The notes: generated by a model from the sequence alone, not told the origin. DNA of 64,000 bases from Arthrobacter sp. AZCC_0090 (GCF_014207375.1 NZ_JACHEE010000008.1:1-64000); one strand, 5' to 3'. Shown: positions 34,776 through 43,019, counted from the first letter of the stretch. Made by a program: numbers and translations.

Positions 34776-36191
34776 GTGCATACGACCGTTTTTGAACGGA
34801 TCCGCCCCGACTCGGCAATCGTCGAGCAGTCATTGGCGGATACCGTGCACCGCCCATTCTGGATCGACGATCTGGGCAAAGATGCGGTCCGCTACCCCCA
34901 GCTTGACGCTGAGCTTCGGGCCGATCTGGTGGTAGTGGGCGCGGGGTACACCGGACTTTGGACTGCCCTTCGGGCCAAGGAACGCGATCCCGAACTCGAC
35001 GTGATCGTGATCGAGGCACGACACGTCGGGTGGGCCGCGTCAGGCCGCAATGGCGGGTTCTGCGTTGCGAGCCTGACGCACGGCTATGAGAACGGCAAGA
35101 ACCGCTGGCCCCAGGAATTGGAGCAGCTTGAGCGTCTGGGAAGGGAAAACCTGGACGGGATCGAGGAGACCGTTGAGCGCTATCAAATTGATTGCGATTT
35201 CGAGCGGACGGGCGAGCTCAGCGTGGCTGTGGAACCACACCAGGTTGAATGGCTCAAGGGGGAAGCCGGGGACGGGATTTTCCTGGACGCGCATGCGATG
35301 CGCGCATCCGTGAATTCCCCCACCTACCTCGCGGGCCGTTGGCACAAGGACGCGGCCGCCATGATCCATCCCGCCAAGCTAGCTGCCGGTCTGGCCCAGG
35401 TATTGACAGGGCTGGGGGTGCGGATCTTTGAAGAATCCCGGGTGAGTGGGCTGGAAGAGCTACCCGACGGCGTCCGTGTGTCCACAGGAGCCGGTGGTGT
35501 GCGCGCCAAGCACGTAGCCCTAGCCACCAACGTTTTTCCGTCGCTCCTCAAGCGGAACAGCCTTATGACCGTTCCGGTCTACGACTACGCACTCATGACG
35601 GAGCCGCTCACCGACAAACAACTCGCCGCCATTGGCTGGAAGGAGCGTCAGGGCGTCGGCGACATGGCCAACCAATTCCACTACTACCGCTTGAGCAAGG
35701 ACAACCGCATTCTCTTTGGCGGCTACGACGCCATCTACTATGCGGGGCGTCAGCTGAAGGAAGCGTATGAGGACCGAGACGAGACTTTCAGGAAGCTGGC
35801 CAGCCACTTCTTCACTACTTTTCCGCAGCTGGAAGGTTTGAAGTTCACCCACAAGTGGGGAGGCGCGATTGACTCCAGTACCCAGTTCTGTACCTTTTTC
35901 GGTACGGCACGAAAAGGACGGGTGGCCTACGCCGCAGGCTTCACAGGCCTGGGTGTAGGCTCCACTCGCTTTGCCGCAGACGTCATGCTCGATCTGCTGG
36001 GCGGACAGGACACGGAGCGGACCCGCCTTCAGATGGTGCGCAAACGCCCGCTCCCCTTCCCGCCCGAACCCTTAGCATCAATCGGGATCAACCTCACCCG
36101 CTGGTCGATGGACAGGGCCGATCACAATGCAGGCAAACGGAACCTTATCCTCAAGACGCTCGACGCCGTGGGGCTGGGTTTTGACTCCTAG
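34776..36191 (+). CDS. FAD-dependent amine oxidase (gamma-glutamylputrescine oxidase-like)
   Basis: 471 residues of the DAO superfamily. The FAD-binding Rossmann motif VVVGAGYTGLWTALRA is at residues 52-67, followed by VGWAASGRNGGFC, a signature of PuuB-like oxidases, and a C-terminal YAAGFTGLGVGSTRFAAD. Such enzymes oxidise amines to aldehyde and ammonia with H2O2. The site TAGGAG precedes ATG 34776. In context it could oxidise the amine released by the amidohydrolase, giving the aldehyde for the dehydrogenase at 25441. Confidence 0.9.
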   Translation: MHTTVFERIRPDSAIVEQSLADTVHRPFWIDDLGKDAVRYPQLDAELRADLVVVGAGYTGLWTALRAKERDPELDVIVIEARHVGWAASGRNGGFCVASLTHGYENGKNRWPQELEQLERLGRENLDGIEETVERYQIDCDFERTGELSVAVEPHQVEWLKGEAGDGIFLDAHAMRASVNSPTYLAGRWHKDAAAMIHPAKLAAGLAQVLTGLGVRIFEESRVSGLEELPDGVRVSTGAGGVRAKHVALATNVFPSLLKRNSLMTVPVYDYALMTEPLTDKQLAAIGWKERQGVGDMANQFHYYRLSKDNRILFGGYDAIYYAGRQLKEAYEDRDETFRKLASHFFTTFPQLEGLKFTHKWGGAIDSSTQFCTFFGTARKGRVAYAAGFTGLGVGSTRFAADVMLDLLGGQDTERTRLQMVRKRPLPFPPEPLASIGINLTRWSMDRADHNAGKRNLILKTLDAVGLGFDS

Positions 36192-36225
36192 GCGCCCTAG
36201 ACACCAACAGGGAGATTCAACACCA

Positions 36226-36570
36226 ATGATGGACTCATCAGCCGTGTACACCCCGGCACTCCGTGTCGACCTGCAACATGAGCCCCTTCCCGCTGAGAAA
36301 ATCGTCTGTGGAAATCCCGGCACTGCGATTCACGAGCTGGGGGACCTGGCGGGATGCGGAATTGGTATATGGGAGATGACGCCAGGCACGGCTACTGACA
36401 TTGAGACCGAGGAAGTCTTTGTGGTCCTGAGCGGGAAGGCCCGCATCTTGTTCCTCGACCATGGAAGCACTTTGGACATCGCAACTGGCGATGTCGTGCG
36501 GCTGCGCGAAGGTCAGCGGACGTCTTGGACCGTCACCGAAACCCTCCGGAAGATCTACTTTGCGGCCTGA
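36226..36570 (+). CDS. Small cupin-domain protein
   Basis: 114 residues (first of two tandem ATGs, 36226; the second is at 36229). The single cupin barrel shows GIWEMTPGTATDIETEEVFVVLSGKARILF and ATGDVVRLREGQRTSWTV. The usual metal-binding His/Glu set is incomplete (E-E but few His), as in the ethanolamine/puu-associated DUF861-like cupins often encoded next to amine oxidases. Last gene of the island operon; its 3' end overlaps the convergent thioesterase gene by 16 bases. Confidence 0.85.
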   Translation: MMDSSAVYTPALRVDLQHEPLPAEKIVCGNPGTAIHELGDLAGCGIGIWEMTPGTATDIETEEVFVVLSGKARILFLDHGSTLDIATGDVVRLREGQRTSWTVTETLRKIYFAA

Positions 36571-37550
36571 ACAGCGGCGCCGGGGCCTCCATTAAGCAGA
36601 TGGTCCGGCATGCGGTTTCCCGGCGCCCCTCCCCGGATCTCCAGGAGCTCGCGGGCGTGGGCATGAAGTCGCCGGTCCTCGTCCGTTTCCGGCACCCATT
36701 GCGGGATCGGCACGGACGTACCGGTCTCATCCCGGGCCACCATGACCGTGAGGCAGTACGTGGTCAGGTTCATCTCGCGGCTCTTCGGGTTTCCAGAGCG
36801 CACGTGCACGGCGATGTGCATGCCTTTGTGGCCTGTGTAGACGAGCCGGGCCTCGACCTCCACCACGTCGCCGATCAGGAGCGGGCGGTAGAAGCGCACG
36901 CCTCCGGAAAATACGGCCACCGTGTCTTTGCCGCAATAGCGGGAAGCGCAGACGTAGGCGGCCTCGTCAATCCATTTCATGACGATGCCGCCGTGGACCT
37001 TCCCTCCCCAGTTCACATCGGTAGGGGCCGCCATGAAGCGGAGGACAACCCGTTCGGACGTACCGGCATCGGTATATTCCTGCGCGTTCATGGCTTCGAC
37101 AATCTGTTCCCGCACGGCGATCCTCGTGAGGGCGTTGTCCCGTTGCCCAATCTCCTCGGGCGTCGACGGCTCGAACTGGGGGACTGGAACCGGCCTGCCG
37201 TCGGGACCGACGGCAACGAAGATCACCAGGCACTGGCTGCGCATCGTCGCGGGCCCGCCCTTGGGATCGCCGGAAGACACAATAGTCCGGATGTGCATTG
37301 ATGAGCGGCCTGTGTAGACGATGGTGGCTTCCACCTCCACCATGTCTCCGCTGTTCACGGGATCGGCGAAATGGATGTTGCCCACATAGGCCGTGACACA
37401 ATAGGACTTCGCCCATCCAACGGCTGCTGCGTAGGCGGCCTTGTCCACCCACTCAAGGACTGTGCCGGCGTCGACGGAGCCGCTGTGTCCGACGTCGGTG
37501 GGAGAAGCAAGGAACCGCAGGGTGACGGAGTTGGTGGGGAGCTCGCTCAT
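36555..37550 (-). CDS. Acyl-CoA thioesterase with two HotDog domains
   Basis: 331 residues. Two tandem HotDog/BFIT-like domains: VTLRFLASPTDVGHSGSVDAGTVLEWVDKAAYAAA (about 8-42) and VVLRFMAAPTDVNWGGKVHGGIVMKWIDEAAYVCA (about 170-204). The second domain keeps the GGKVHGG motif, while the first reads GHSGSVDAG. The enzyme hydrolyses acyl-CoA thioesters in the cytosol. ATG 37550 is chosen: TACACT lies six bases upstream and the upstream reading frame is not protein-like. Confidence 0.9.
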   Translation of the reverse strand: MSELPTNSVTLRFLASPTDVGHSGSVDAGTVLEWVDKAAYAAAVGWAKSYCVTAYVGNIHFADPVNSGDMVEVEATIVYTGRSSMHIRTIVSSGDPKGGPATMRSQCLVIFVAVGPDGRPVPVPQFEPSTPEEIGQRDNALTRIAVREQIVEAMNAQEYTDAGTSERVVLRFMAAPTDVNWGGKVHGGIVMKWIDEAAYVCASRYCGKDTVAVFSGGVRFYRPLLIGDVVEVEARLVYTGHKGMHIAVHVRSGNPKSREMNLTTYCLTVMVARDETGTSVPIPQWVPETDEDRRLHAHARELLEIRGGAPGNRMPDHLLNGGPGAAVQAAK

Positions 37551-37556
37551 GACGTG

Positions 37557-37562
37557 AGTGTA
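37557..37562 (-). promoter_or_regulatory. -10 box TACACT for the thioesterase gene
   Basis: TACACT on the minus strand, six bases, then ATG at 37550. Confidence 0.45.
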
Positions 37563-37600
37563 TCGACGGCGAGGATGCTGATGCGTTGTATGACGGACTG

Positions 37601-37715
37601 GCGACGCCCACGCGGATCCGCGATGCGCAAGTCGATCAGTGACGAGCAAACAGGCTGCCGACACAGGGGATTCGGGAGTCGGCAGCCTGTTTGGGTGTCG
37701 CCTGCGCAATCCTAG
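37601..37715. repeat. 19-nt phased palindromic element (family B, copy 1); includes the DoxX terminator
   Basis: Four consecutive 19-base units start at 37601, 37620, 37639 and 37658 (GCGACGCCC..., GCGATGCGC..., GTGACGAGC..., CCGACACAG...). After one extra base, reversed units start at 37678 and 37697 (GTCGGCAGC..., GTCGCCTGC...). The inner part is a perfect 15-bp hairpin (37648-37662 with 37678-37692) that can stop DoxX transcription. The element runs into the DoxX stop codon at 37712. Confidence 0.75.
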
Positions 37716-38146
37716 GCGAGGATGCGCAGCTTGGAACCTTTCCGGCCGAAGACCACGGCATCGACGGAGATCCGCCCGGCGCCGGTCAGGGCCACGGCGG
37801 CCACAGCGGCGGCAAGGGCCAGCACCAATTCGTAGCCGCCCTTCTCAACAAACAGGCCCGCCGGGGCGTGGACCAGGAACAGGGCGCCGAGCATGTCCAG
37901 CGTAAGGAGGGCGGCGAAGACGCGTGTCAGCACGCCCGCGATAAGGGCGATGCCGCCGGCCAGTTCGATGGTTGCAACGATCGGGGCCACGACATCGGCG
38001 GCCGGGACGCCCATCTTGCCGAAGGCGGCCTGCGTGCCGGCAATGGTGAATTCGTTGAATTTCTGCCAGCCATGCGCGGCGAAGATGAAGCCGACGATGA
38101 CGCGCAGGACGGTAAGGGCTGTGTTGGTCAGGTTGGACTGGTTCAT
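37712..38146 (-). CDS. DoxX family membrane protein
   Basis: 144 residues, four transmembrane helices, opening TALTVLRVIVGFIFAAHGWQKF, the typical DoxX start (R-x-x-x-G-x-x-F-x-x-H-G-x-x-K). A second helix region reads VVAPIVATIELAGGIALIAGVLTR. DoxX proteins help redox/thiol stress responses in some actinobacteria. The promoter gap of 250 bases contains a perfect 14-base palindrome (38211-38224) that looks like a MarR-type operator. Confidence 0.92.
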   Translation of the reverse strand: MNQSNLTNTALTVLRVIVGFIFAAHGWQKFNEFTIAGTQAAFGKMGVPAADVVAPIVATIELAGGIALIAGVLTRVFAALLTLDMLGALFLVHAPAGLFVEKGGYELVLALAAAVAAVALTGAGRISVDAVVFGRKGSKLRILA

Positions 38147-38210
38147 GTAATTGCACCGTTTTCGGGTAGCGGTTGGCTGTCTCGAAGCTCCTCTGGCCGG
38201 TCGCCAATTT

Positions 38211-38224
38211 GTTGAAGCTTCAAC
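38211..38224 (-). promoter_or_regulatory. Palindrome GTTGAAGCTTCAAC, possible MarR-type operator of the DoxX gene
   Basis: A perfect 14-bp palindrome, 65 bases upstream of the DoxX start. The core TTGAAGCTTCAA resembles MarR-family sites. No MarR gene is in this window, so the regulator would be elsewhere. The rest of 38147-38383 shows nothing else recognisable. Confidence 0.45.
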
Positions 38225-38383
38225 TCAAGCCTTTCGAATTTTTCTTGCAGTGTCAAACAAATGTCATGCGGCCGAGCCGTTTCCTACGCCCCGTTGCCGC
38301 TAGCCGGGAGTGATGGTGCGGGAAACGGAAACGGTAAGGGATCCTCAAGCGCCACCTCAACAATCTGCCTGTCGGTGCCCCGC

Positions 38384-38389
38384 TAGGCT
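38384..38389 (+). promoter_or_regulatory. -10 box TAGGCT for the MATE transporter gene
   Basis: TAGGCT, six bases, then GTG 38396, supporting a leaderless GTG start. Confidence 0.5.
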
Positions 38390-38395
38390 GGGAAA

Positions 38396-39739
38396 GTGCC
38401 CCAAACAGTGACCCGTCCCACCGCGCCCTCCCATGCCCGCGAGATCCTGCGCCTGGCAGTCCCCGCCTTCGGCGCGCTCATTGCCGAACCCCTCTTCCTC
38501 TTGGCCGACTCCGCGATCGTCGGGCATCTCGGCGTCCCGCAGCTGGCCGGCGTGGGGCTGGCTTCGACGTTGCTGCACACCGCCGTCGGACTTACGGTCT
38601 TTCTGGCATATTCGACGACTCCGGCCGTGGCGCGGGCCATCGGGGACGGAAAGCTCACCAAGGCGCTCGCCGCAGGGCGCGACGGCGTCTGGCTGGCGCT
38701 GTTGCTGGGCGCCGTCCTGGCGGCAGCCGGCTTCCTCGCGGCTGAACCGGTGGTCGGTCTGCTTGGAGCCGGTGGCGAGGTCCGGGCTTACGCGGTTGAC
38801 TACTTGCGCTGGTCCATGCCGGGACTCGTGGCCATGCTCCTCATCTTCGCCGGCACAGGTGTGTTGCGAGGACTGCAGGACACCCGCACCCCCTTGGTGG
38901 TGGCGACAGCAGGCTTCGCCCTCAACATCGCCCTCAACGTGGTCCTGGTCTACGGGCTGCACTTGTCCGTGGCAGGGTCGGCTATCGGCACCAGCATTGC
39001 GCAATGGGCCATGGCTGCCGTCTATTTGGTGATGGTGGGACGAAATGCGCGGCGCCACGGCGTTTCGCTGCGTCCGGACTGGCGCGGCATCCGCACGATG
39101 ACCACCGTGGGTTCGTGGCTCATGCTCCGTACCCTCAGCCTGCGCTTGGCAATCCTGGCCACGATCCTGGTGGTCACCTCCCAAGGGCCGGTGAACCTCG
39201 CCGCGCACCAACTCGCGATGACCATTTTCTCCTTCCTTGCCTTCGCCCTGGATGCCTTGGCGATTGCCGCGCAGGCCCTCATCGGTAAGGAGCTCGGAGC
39301 CTCCCATCCGGCCCGGGCGCGCGAGCTCACCCGCACCATGATCCGCTGGGGCGTGGGCTTCGGTGTGGTGACCGGCGCGCTCCTCGCCGTGGCCGCTCCT
39401 TGGGCGGGCTTCCTCTTTACTCCCGACGCCGGCGTTCAGTCCGCGCTCACAGCGGCACTGTGGGTGCTCGCCGTCGGGCAGCCCCTCGCGGGGTACGTCT
39501 TCGTCCTGGACGGCGTGCTGATCGGCGCGGGCGATGCCCGCTACCTGGCGATTGCCGGCGTCGTGAACCTCGCGGTCTATTTGCCCCTTTTGGCGGCAAT
39601 CCACCTGACAAGGCCCGACGGCGCGGCGGGGCTCGTGTGGCTGTGGGCGGCGTTCGCGCTGGGCTACATGCTGGCCCGCGGAGTCACGTTGGGGCTGCGG
39701 GCCCGCACGGACACGTGGATGGTCCTCGGTTCGCACTAA
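38396..39739 (+). CDS. MATE family efflux transporter (DinF type)
   Basis: 447 residues, about twelve membrane helices. Start GTG 38396. The MATE markers are EILRLAVPAFGALIAEPLFLLADSAIVGHLGVPQLAGVGLAS and the DinF-type FAGTGVLRGLQDTRTPLVVATAGFALNIALN. MATE proteins export cationic or organic solutes using H+ or Na+. The DinF branch is often linked to DNA-damage or oxidative stress. The stop overlaps the -10 box of the next gene. Confidence 0.92.
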   Translation: MPQTVTRPTAPSHAREILRLAVPAFGALIAEPLFLLADSAIVGHLGVPQLAGVGLASTLLHTAVGLTVFLAYSTTPAVARAIGDGKLTKALAAGRDGVWLALLLGAVLAAAGFLAAEPVVGLLGAGGEVRAYAVDYLRWSMPGLVAMLLIFAGTGVLRGLQDTRTPLVVATAGFALNIALNVVLVYGLHLSVAGSAIGTSIAQWAMAAVYLVMVGRNARRHGVSLRPDWRGIRTMTTVGSWLMLRTLSLRLAILATILVVTSQGPVNLAAHQLAMTIFSFLAFALDALAIAAQALIGKELGASHPARARELTRTMIRWGVGFGVVTGALLAVAAPWAGFLFTPDAGVQSALTAALWVLAVGQPLAGYVFVLDGVLIGAGDARYLAIAGVVNLAVYLPLLAAIHLTRPDGAAGLVWLWAAFALGYMLARGVTLGLRARTDTWMVLGSH

Positions 39740-39742
39740 ACT
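39737..39742 (+). promoter_or_regulatory. -10 box TAAACT overlapping the MATE stop codon
   Basis: TAAACT begins with the MATE TAA; after six bases comes GTG 39749. Confidence 0.45.
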
Positions 39743-39748
39743 GGACGG

Positions 39749-40303
39749 GTGACTCACCCCGCCTCTTCAGCGACTTCATCCACGCCTACAGCAGCAGGAC
39801 TCTGGAAGCCCGTCCTTCTCCGTGCCGGTGTTGCGCTGGTGTTCGGAGCCGTGACGGTCTTCTGGGGCTCACCGTCCGTACATGTTCTGGCCTGGGCGAC
39901 CGGGCTCTACCTGCTGGCGACGGCGGGCGCCGCATTCCTGGCCGTAAGTGTTCCCGCCGCAGTAGCCGTCGTTGTTGCTTTGGGCGGCGTTGGTGCCCTG
40001 ATCACGCAGTCGGACACCGGGGTGGCGGTTTCCGCGCTCGTGGGACTGCTGGTGCTTGGGGTGTCTGAGCTGGTCCAGGGATTCCGTCAGCGCGGACGGC
40101 ACGTGCTTGCCCGCGACTGGATGATCTCCGGGGTGGTGGGAATCGGAACAGCAGTGGCGTTGCCGTTCTTCATCAGCCTTGGCGCACACGCGCTCCTCGG
40201 TGTTGCAGGCGGTGGCGCCATCATCTCGGGAGTCTTGTGGGTGCTTTCCGGGCTGAGCCTGCGGCATGATGGGCGAACCCCCTCCGCTGAGGCCGTAAAC
40301 TAG
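39749..40303 (+). CDS. Multi-pass membrane protein (DUF308-like)
   Basis: 184 residues, six predicted transmembrane helices (for example LLRAGVALVFGAVTVFWG, FLAVSVPAAVAVVVALGGVGALI, VSALVGLLVLGVSELV). The six-helix pattern with small polar loops resembles DUF308/HdeD proteins, but assignment is moderate. Start GTG 39749 rests on the TAAACT box. Function unknown; it may be cotranscribed with the MATE gene by read-through. Confidence 0.7.
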   Translation: MTHPASSATSSTPTAAGLWKPVLLRAGVALVFGAVTVFWGSPSVHVLAWATGLYLLATAGAAFLAVSVPAAVAVVVALGGVGALITQSDTGVAVSALVGLLVLGVSELVQGFRQRGRHVLARDWMISGVVGIGTAVALPFFISLGAHALLGVAGGGAIISGVLWVLSGLSLRHDGRTPSAEAVN

Positions 40304-40312
40304 TAATCGTAC

Positions 40313-40331
40313 GTTCTACTCTGCGTAGAAC
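40313..40331. repeat. Short inverted repeat before the small membrane protein gene
   Basis: GTTCTAC (40313-40319) and GTAGAAC (40325-40331) around a 5-base loop, in the 72-base gap between two hypothetical genes. Could be an operator or weak hairpin. Confidence 0.35.
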
Positions 40332-40375
40332 TCTCACGGCGCGCACGGCGCCAGCACCCACGCCACATTGGAGGA

Positions 40376-40735
40376 ATGACCTTGGCTGACCAGAAACCAG
40401 GAGAGCCGCGCAAGATGCGGACCTCGGTTAAGGGACCGCTGATGTTCTCCGCATTCTGGGGCGTCTTGATCTTCTTCGCCGTGCTGATTTTCGCCTCCGG
40501 CGGCAGCGCACGCACTCCGCGCTTTGACCTCGCCTTCACCGGCGCCGGCATCGCGTTCATCGTGAGCCTCGTCATCGCCGCCATGCTCTCCATGAGCCAC
40601 AAGGAAAACGCCGAGCACCTCGGCAAGGGCTCGGGCGTCAACCTGAGTTCGAAGAAGCCGGGCCACGGCCACAGTTTGCCTCCGTCTCCCCCCGCCGGTA
40701 CCGAGACGGAAAACCCCGACGCCGGTCCTCGCTAG
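40376..40735 (+). CDS. Small two-helix membrane protein of unknown function
   Basis: 119 residues with two transmembrane helices (MFSAFWGVLIFFAVLIFASGG and IAFIVSLVIAAMLSM) and a polar Pro-rich tail. The ribosome site GGAGG touches ATG 40376 but is seven bases from TTG 40382, which may be the real start, giving a protein two residues shorter. No family assigned. Confidence 0.7.
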   Translation: MTLADQKPGEPRKMRTSVKGPLMFSAFWGVLIFFAVLIFASGGSARTPRFDLAFTGAGIAFIVSLVIAAMLSMSHKENAEHLGKGSGVNLSSKKPGHGHSLPPSPPAGTETENPDAGPR

Positions 40736-40865
40736 GTTTCCTCCGTTTGCGTCCCGTCACGCGACGCACCTTTTAGCTGCCAAGCTGCCACGCCAACCCC
40801 GGAAACACGCGGCAGGCCGCCGTCGTCCGCTCCGAAAAGTTGCCTGACGTGACGCCTCCCTTGGT

Positions 40866-41414
40866 TCATTCCGTACCGGACGCTTTCCGGGCCCGGTACG
40901 CGGCCACGTGCGTTCGGTTGGCGCAATTTCCGGTGTCGCAATAGAGCTTGGATCGGTTGCGGCTCAAGTCCAACACGACCGCGTCGCAATCGTCCGCGGC
41001 GCACACCCGTAGCCGGTCCATTTCCTTGCTGCGGATCACGTCCACGAGCGCCATGGCGGCTTCTGTCCCTATGCGTTCCGCGAGGGGCGCTTCCGGGGTG
41101 GTGGCGTGCAGGTGCCAATCCCAGTGGTCGTGCTTGACCAGTTGGGGGAGCGCGCGTGCGTCGGTGAGGAGCTGGTTGACGGTCTTTGCGGCGGCATCCT
41201 CATCCGAGGTCCACAAGGAAGCCAGCTGGCTCCGAAGGCGCTTCACGCTGAGTAGCTCGGACTCGGTCCCGGCCCTGGTTCCGGTGAATTCTTCCGCGTC
41301 CAGGAAGGCATGAAGCTCGGCGACGCTCGTAAGCGATTCGGTGCCGTTGGCCGCCGTATTGATCAAATCGACCACACTGCGCAGCGCCACTTCAGTGTCA
41401 GGTGCAAAAAGCAC
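40866..41414 (-). CDS. CGNR zinc finger protein (ABATE domain)
   Basis: 182 residues. The N-terminal ABATE-like helical domain (about 1-125) precedes a zinc-binding C-terminus: RVCAADDCDAVVLDLSRNRSKLYCDTGNCANRTHVAAYRARK, with the CGNR-type motif changed to CANR and four spaced cysteines. These proteins are predicted transcription factors. Start GTG 41414 has AGGAG. It is divergent from an EamA transporter over a 70-base gap, so it likely regulates that gene. Confidence 0.88.
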   Translation of the reverse strand: MLFAPDTEVALRSVVDLINTAANGTESLTSVAELHAFLDAEEFTGTRAGTESELLSVKRLRSQLASLWTSDEDAAAKTVNQLLTDARALPQLVKHDHWDWHLHATTPEAPLAERIGTEAAMALVDVIRSKEMDRLRVCAADDCDAVVLDLSRNRSKLYCDTGNCANRTHVAAYRARKASGTE

Positions 41415-41484
41415 TTTGACTCCTTACATCTCTCGGGAGTATTGTCAGCAGCGTAACCCATTTTACTCCTGACAGGAGGCTGCT

Positions 41485-42516
41485 GTGTCAGCTGCATCAA
41501 ACCGGGCTGGTGCTGGAGGCTTCATGGCATCAGGCCTGGGGCTCGCGCTCTTTTCCTCAGCGGTCTTCGGCTTGTCCGGCTCATTTGCCAAGTCCCTGCT
41601 CGAAACCGGATGGACCCCCGGTGCTGCTGTGGCCATTCGACTGAGCGGCGCTGCGCTCATCTTGGTGATCCCCGCCGTCGTCGCCCTCCGGGGCCGCTGG
41701 CACCAACTCAAGGACAACTGGATCACTATTCTCTTGTTCGGTGTGATCGGCGTTGCAGCGTGCCAGTTTTTCTACTTCAATGCGGTGTCCAGACTGTCGG
41801 TGGGGGTTGCGCTACTGCTGGAATACCTGGCACCGACCATGATCGTGTTGTGGCTGTGGGCGGCAAGCCGACGGCGTCCCCGGGCGCTTACAGCCATCGG
41901 AACACTGCTTTCCCTCGGTGGACTTGTCTTGGTGCTCGACCTCACCGGTTCCGTGAAGGTGGACTTCATCGGCGTCCTGTGGGGCATGGCCGCGGCCGTC
42001 TGCCTGGTGATCTACTTCTTCATCACAGCCAAGCAGAACGACACACTTCCGCCCATCGTCCTGGCCTCCGGCGGTCTCCTGGCCGGTTCGGTCCTGATCT
42101 GGATTGCCGGTGGGACCGGACTGCTATCCATGACTTTCGCTACCGCGGACACCCAACTCGGGCCGTGGACCACGCCATGGTGGGTTTCCATCGCCGGCCT
42201 GGTCGTCCTGTCCACCGTGCTGTCCTATGTCACGGGGATTATGGCCGCCCGCAGTCTTGGGTCTAAGGTGGCGTCCTTCGTCTCGCTCACTGAAGTGCTG
42301 TTCGCCGTGGTGTGGGCGTGGCTGTTGCTGGCCGAATTGCCGGGGCCCATCCAGCTCTTGGGTGGTGCGCTCATCGTGTGCGGAGTGGTCTTGGTACGCA
42401 TCGACGAGCTGCGGGCGGACACGCGTGATGCCGCTGAGCCCGGCAAACTTGGGGTGGCCCGGGAGCTTGACCACGCGAACGACGTCGAGCCGGTTCCTTC
42501 CGAGAGGGTCTTCTAG
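41485..42516 (+). CDS. EamA/DMT family transporter
   Basis: 343 residues with ten transmembrane helices in two EamA halves (AVFGLSGSFAKSLLETGWTPGAAVAIRLSGAALILVIP; LGSKVASFVSLTEVLFAVVWAWLLLAELPGPIQLLGGALIVCGVVLVR). The family exports amino acids or metabolites. GAGG ribosome site before GTG 41485. A divergent CGNR regulator is adjacent. Confidence 0.92.
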   Translation: MSAASNRAGAGGFMASGLGLALFSSAVFGLSGSFAKSLLETGWTPGAAVAIRLSGAALILVIPAVVALRGRWHQLKDNWITILLFGVIGVAACQFFYFNAVSRLSVGVALLLEYLAPTMIVLWLWAASRRRPRALTAIGTLLSLGGLVLVLDLTGSVKVDFIGVLWGMAAAVCLVIYFFITAKQNDTLPPIVLASGGLLAGSVLIWIAGGTGLLSMTFATADTQLGPWTTPWWVSIAGLVVLSTVLSYVTGIMAARSLGSKVASFVSLTEVLFAVVWAWLLLAELPGPIQLLGGALIVCGVVLVRIDELRADTRDAAEPGKLGVARELDHANDVEPVPSERVF

Positions 42517-42589
42517 ACTGATCCCGCCCGGCTGGTCAGCGGTTGAGTGTGGACTGCGCTGACGGTTTGCCATAGACGAAGTTAACGAC

Positions 42590-42623
42590 AGAGGGTCCGG
42601 ACGCCATAGCGTCCGGACCCTCT
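42590..42623 (-). terminator. 15-bp perfect hairpin terminator of the WXG100 gene
   Basis: AGAGGGTCCGGACGC (42590-42604) and its exact complement (42609-42623) around a 4-base loop, 14 bases beyond the WXG100 stop. It also serves as the end of the convergent EamA transcript. Confidence 0.8.
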
Positions 42624-42636
42624 GGGTTCAACCGTC

Positions 42637-42900
42637 TTAGCGGGAAGCCTGCTCCTGCTCGGAAGCGTTCTGGGTAGCCTTCTTGCCTGCTTCCTGAAGT
42701 GCCTGGGCCACCTTGTTCAGCGCCGTCATGTGCTGGCCCTGCCACTCGCTGCGGAACTTGTCCGCGTCCGGGCCCTTCCAGTCGGTGCCCGCAAGAACCT
42801 TGTTCAGCGTATTGCGCTGGTTCTCGATCTCCGTGGAACCAGCCTGCAGCTTGCTGCCAAGGTTCTTGAGCTGAGCAATATCTGCGCCCCAAATAGCCAT
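42637..42900 (-). CDS. WXG100 family (ESX-type secreted) protein
   Basis: 87 residues, all helical, with the WXG turn in GTDWKGPDADKFRSEW (Trp41-Lys-Gly43) and a helix-turn-helix pair as in EsxA/EsxB. Such proteins leave the cell through type VII secretion (EccC-driven). No secretion ATPase or other ESX gene is nearby, so this is an orphan substrate. TAACTCC/AGGAG before ATG. Confidence 0.92.
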   Translation of the reverse strand: MAIWGADIAQLKNLGSKLQAGSTEIENQRNTLNKVLAGTDWKGPDADKFRSEWQGQHMTALNKVAQALQEAGKKATQNASEQEQASR

Positions 42901-43019
42901 GTCATAACTCCTTCAATCACGGATCCGAACGGTTCGGCATCCCCCGCGGCCTCCGGCTCATTCCGAAGATCCATTGACTACAAACTATCCCGGCCCCTGA
43001 AAGGGTGTCGATGGGGACG

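Noticed and set aside
36555..37709. Longer thioesterase start at 37709
   Set aside because: The extension reads through the 19-nt phased repeat element and the TACACT promoter box; HotDog homology starts at 37550.
37601..37715. CRISPR array reading of the 19-nt phased repeats
   Set aside because: Units diverge inside, reverse direction at a centre, have no spacers of constant length, and no cas genes are near.
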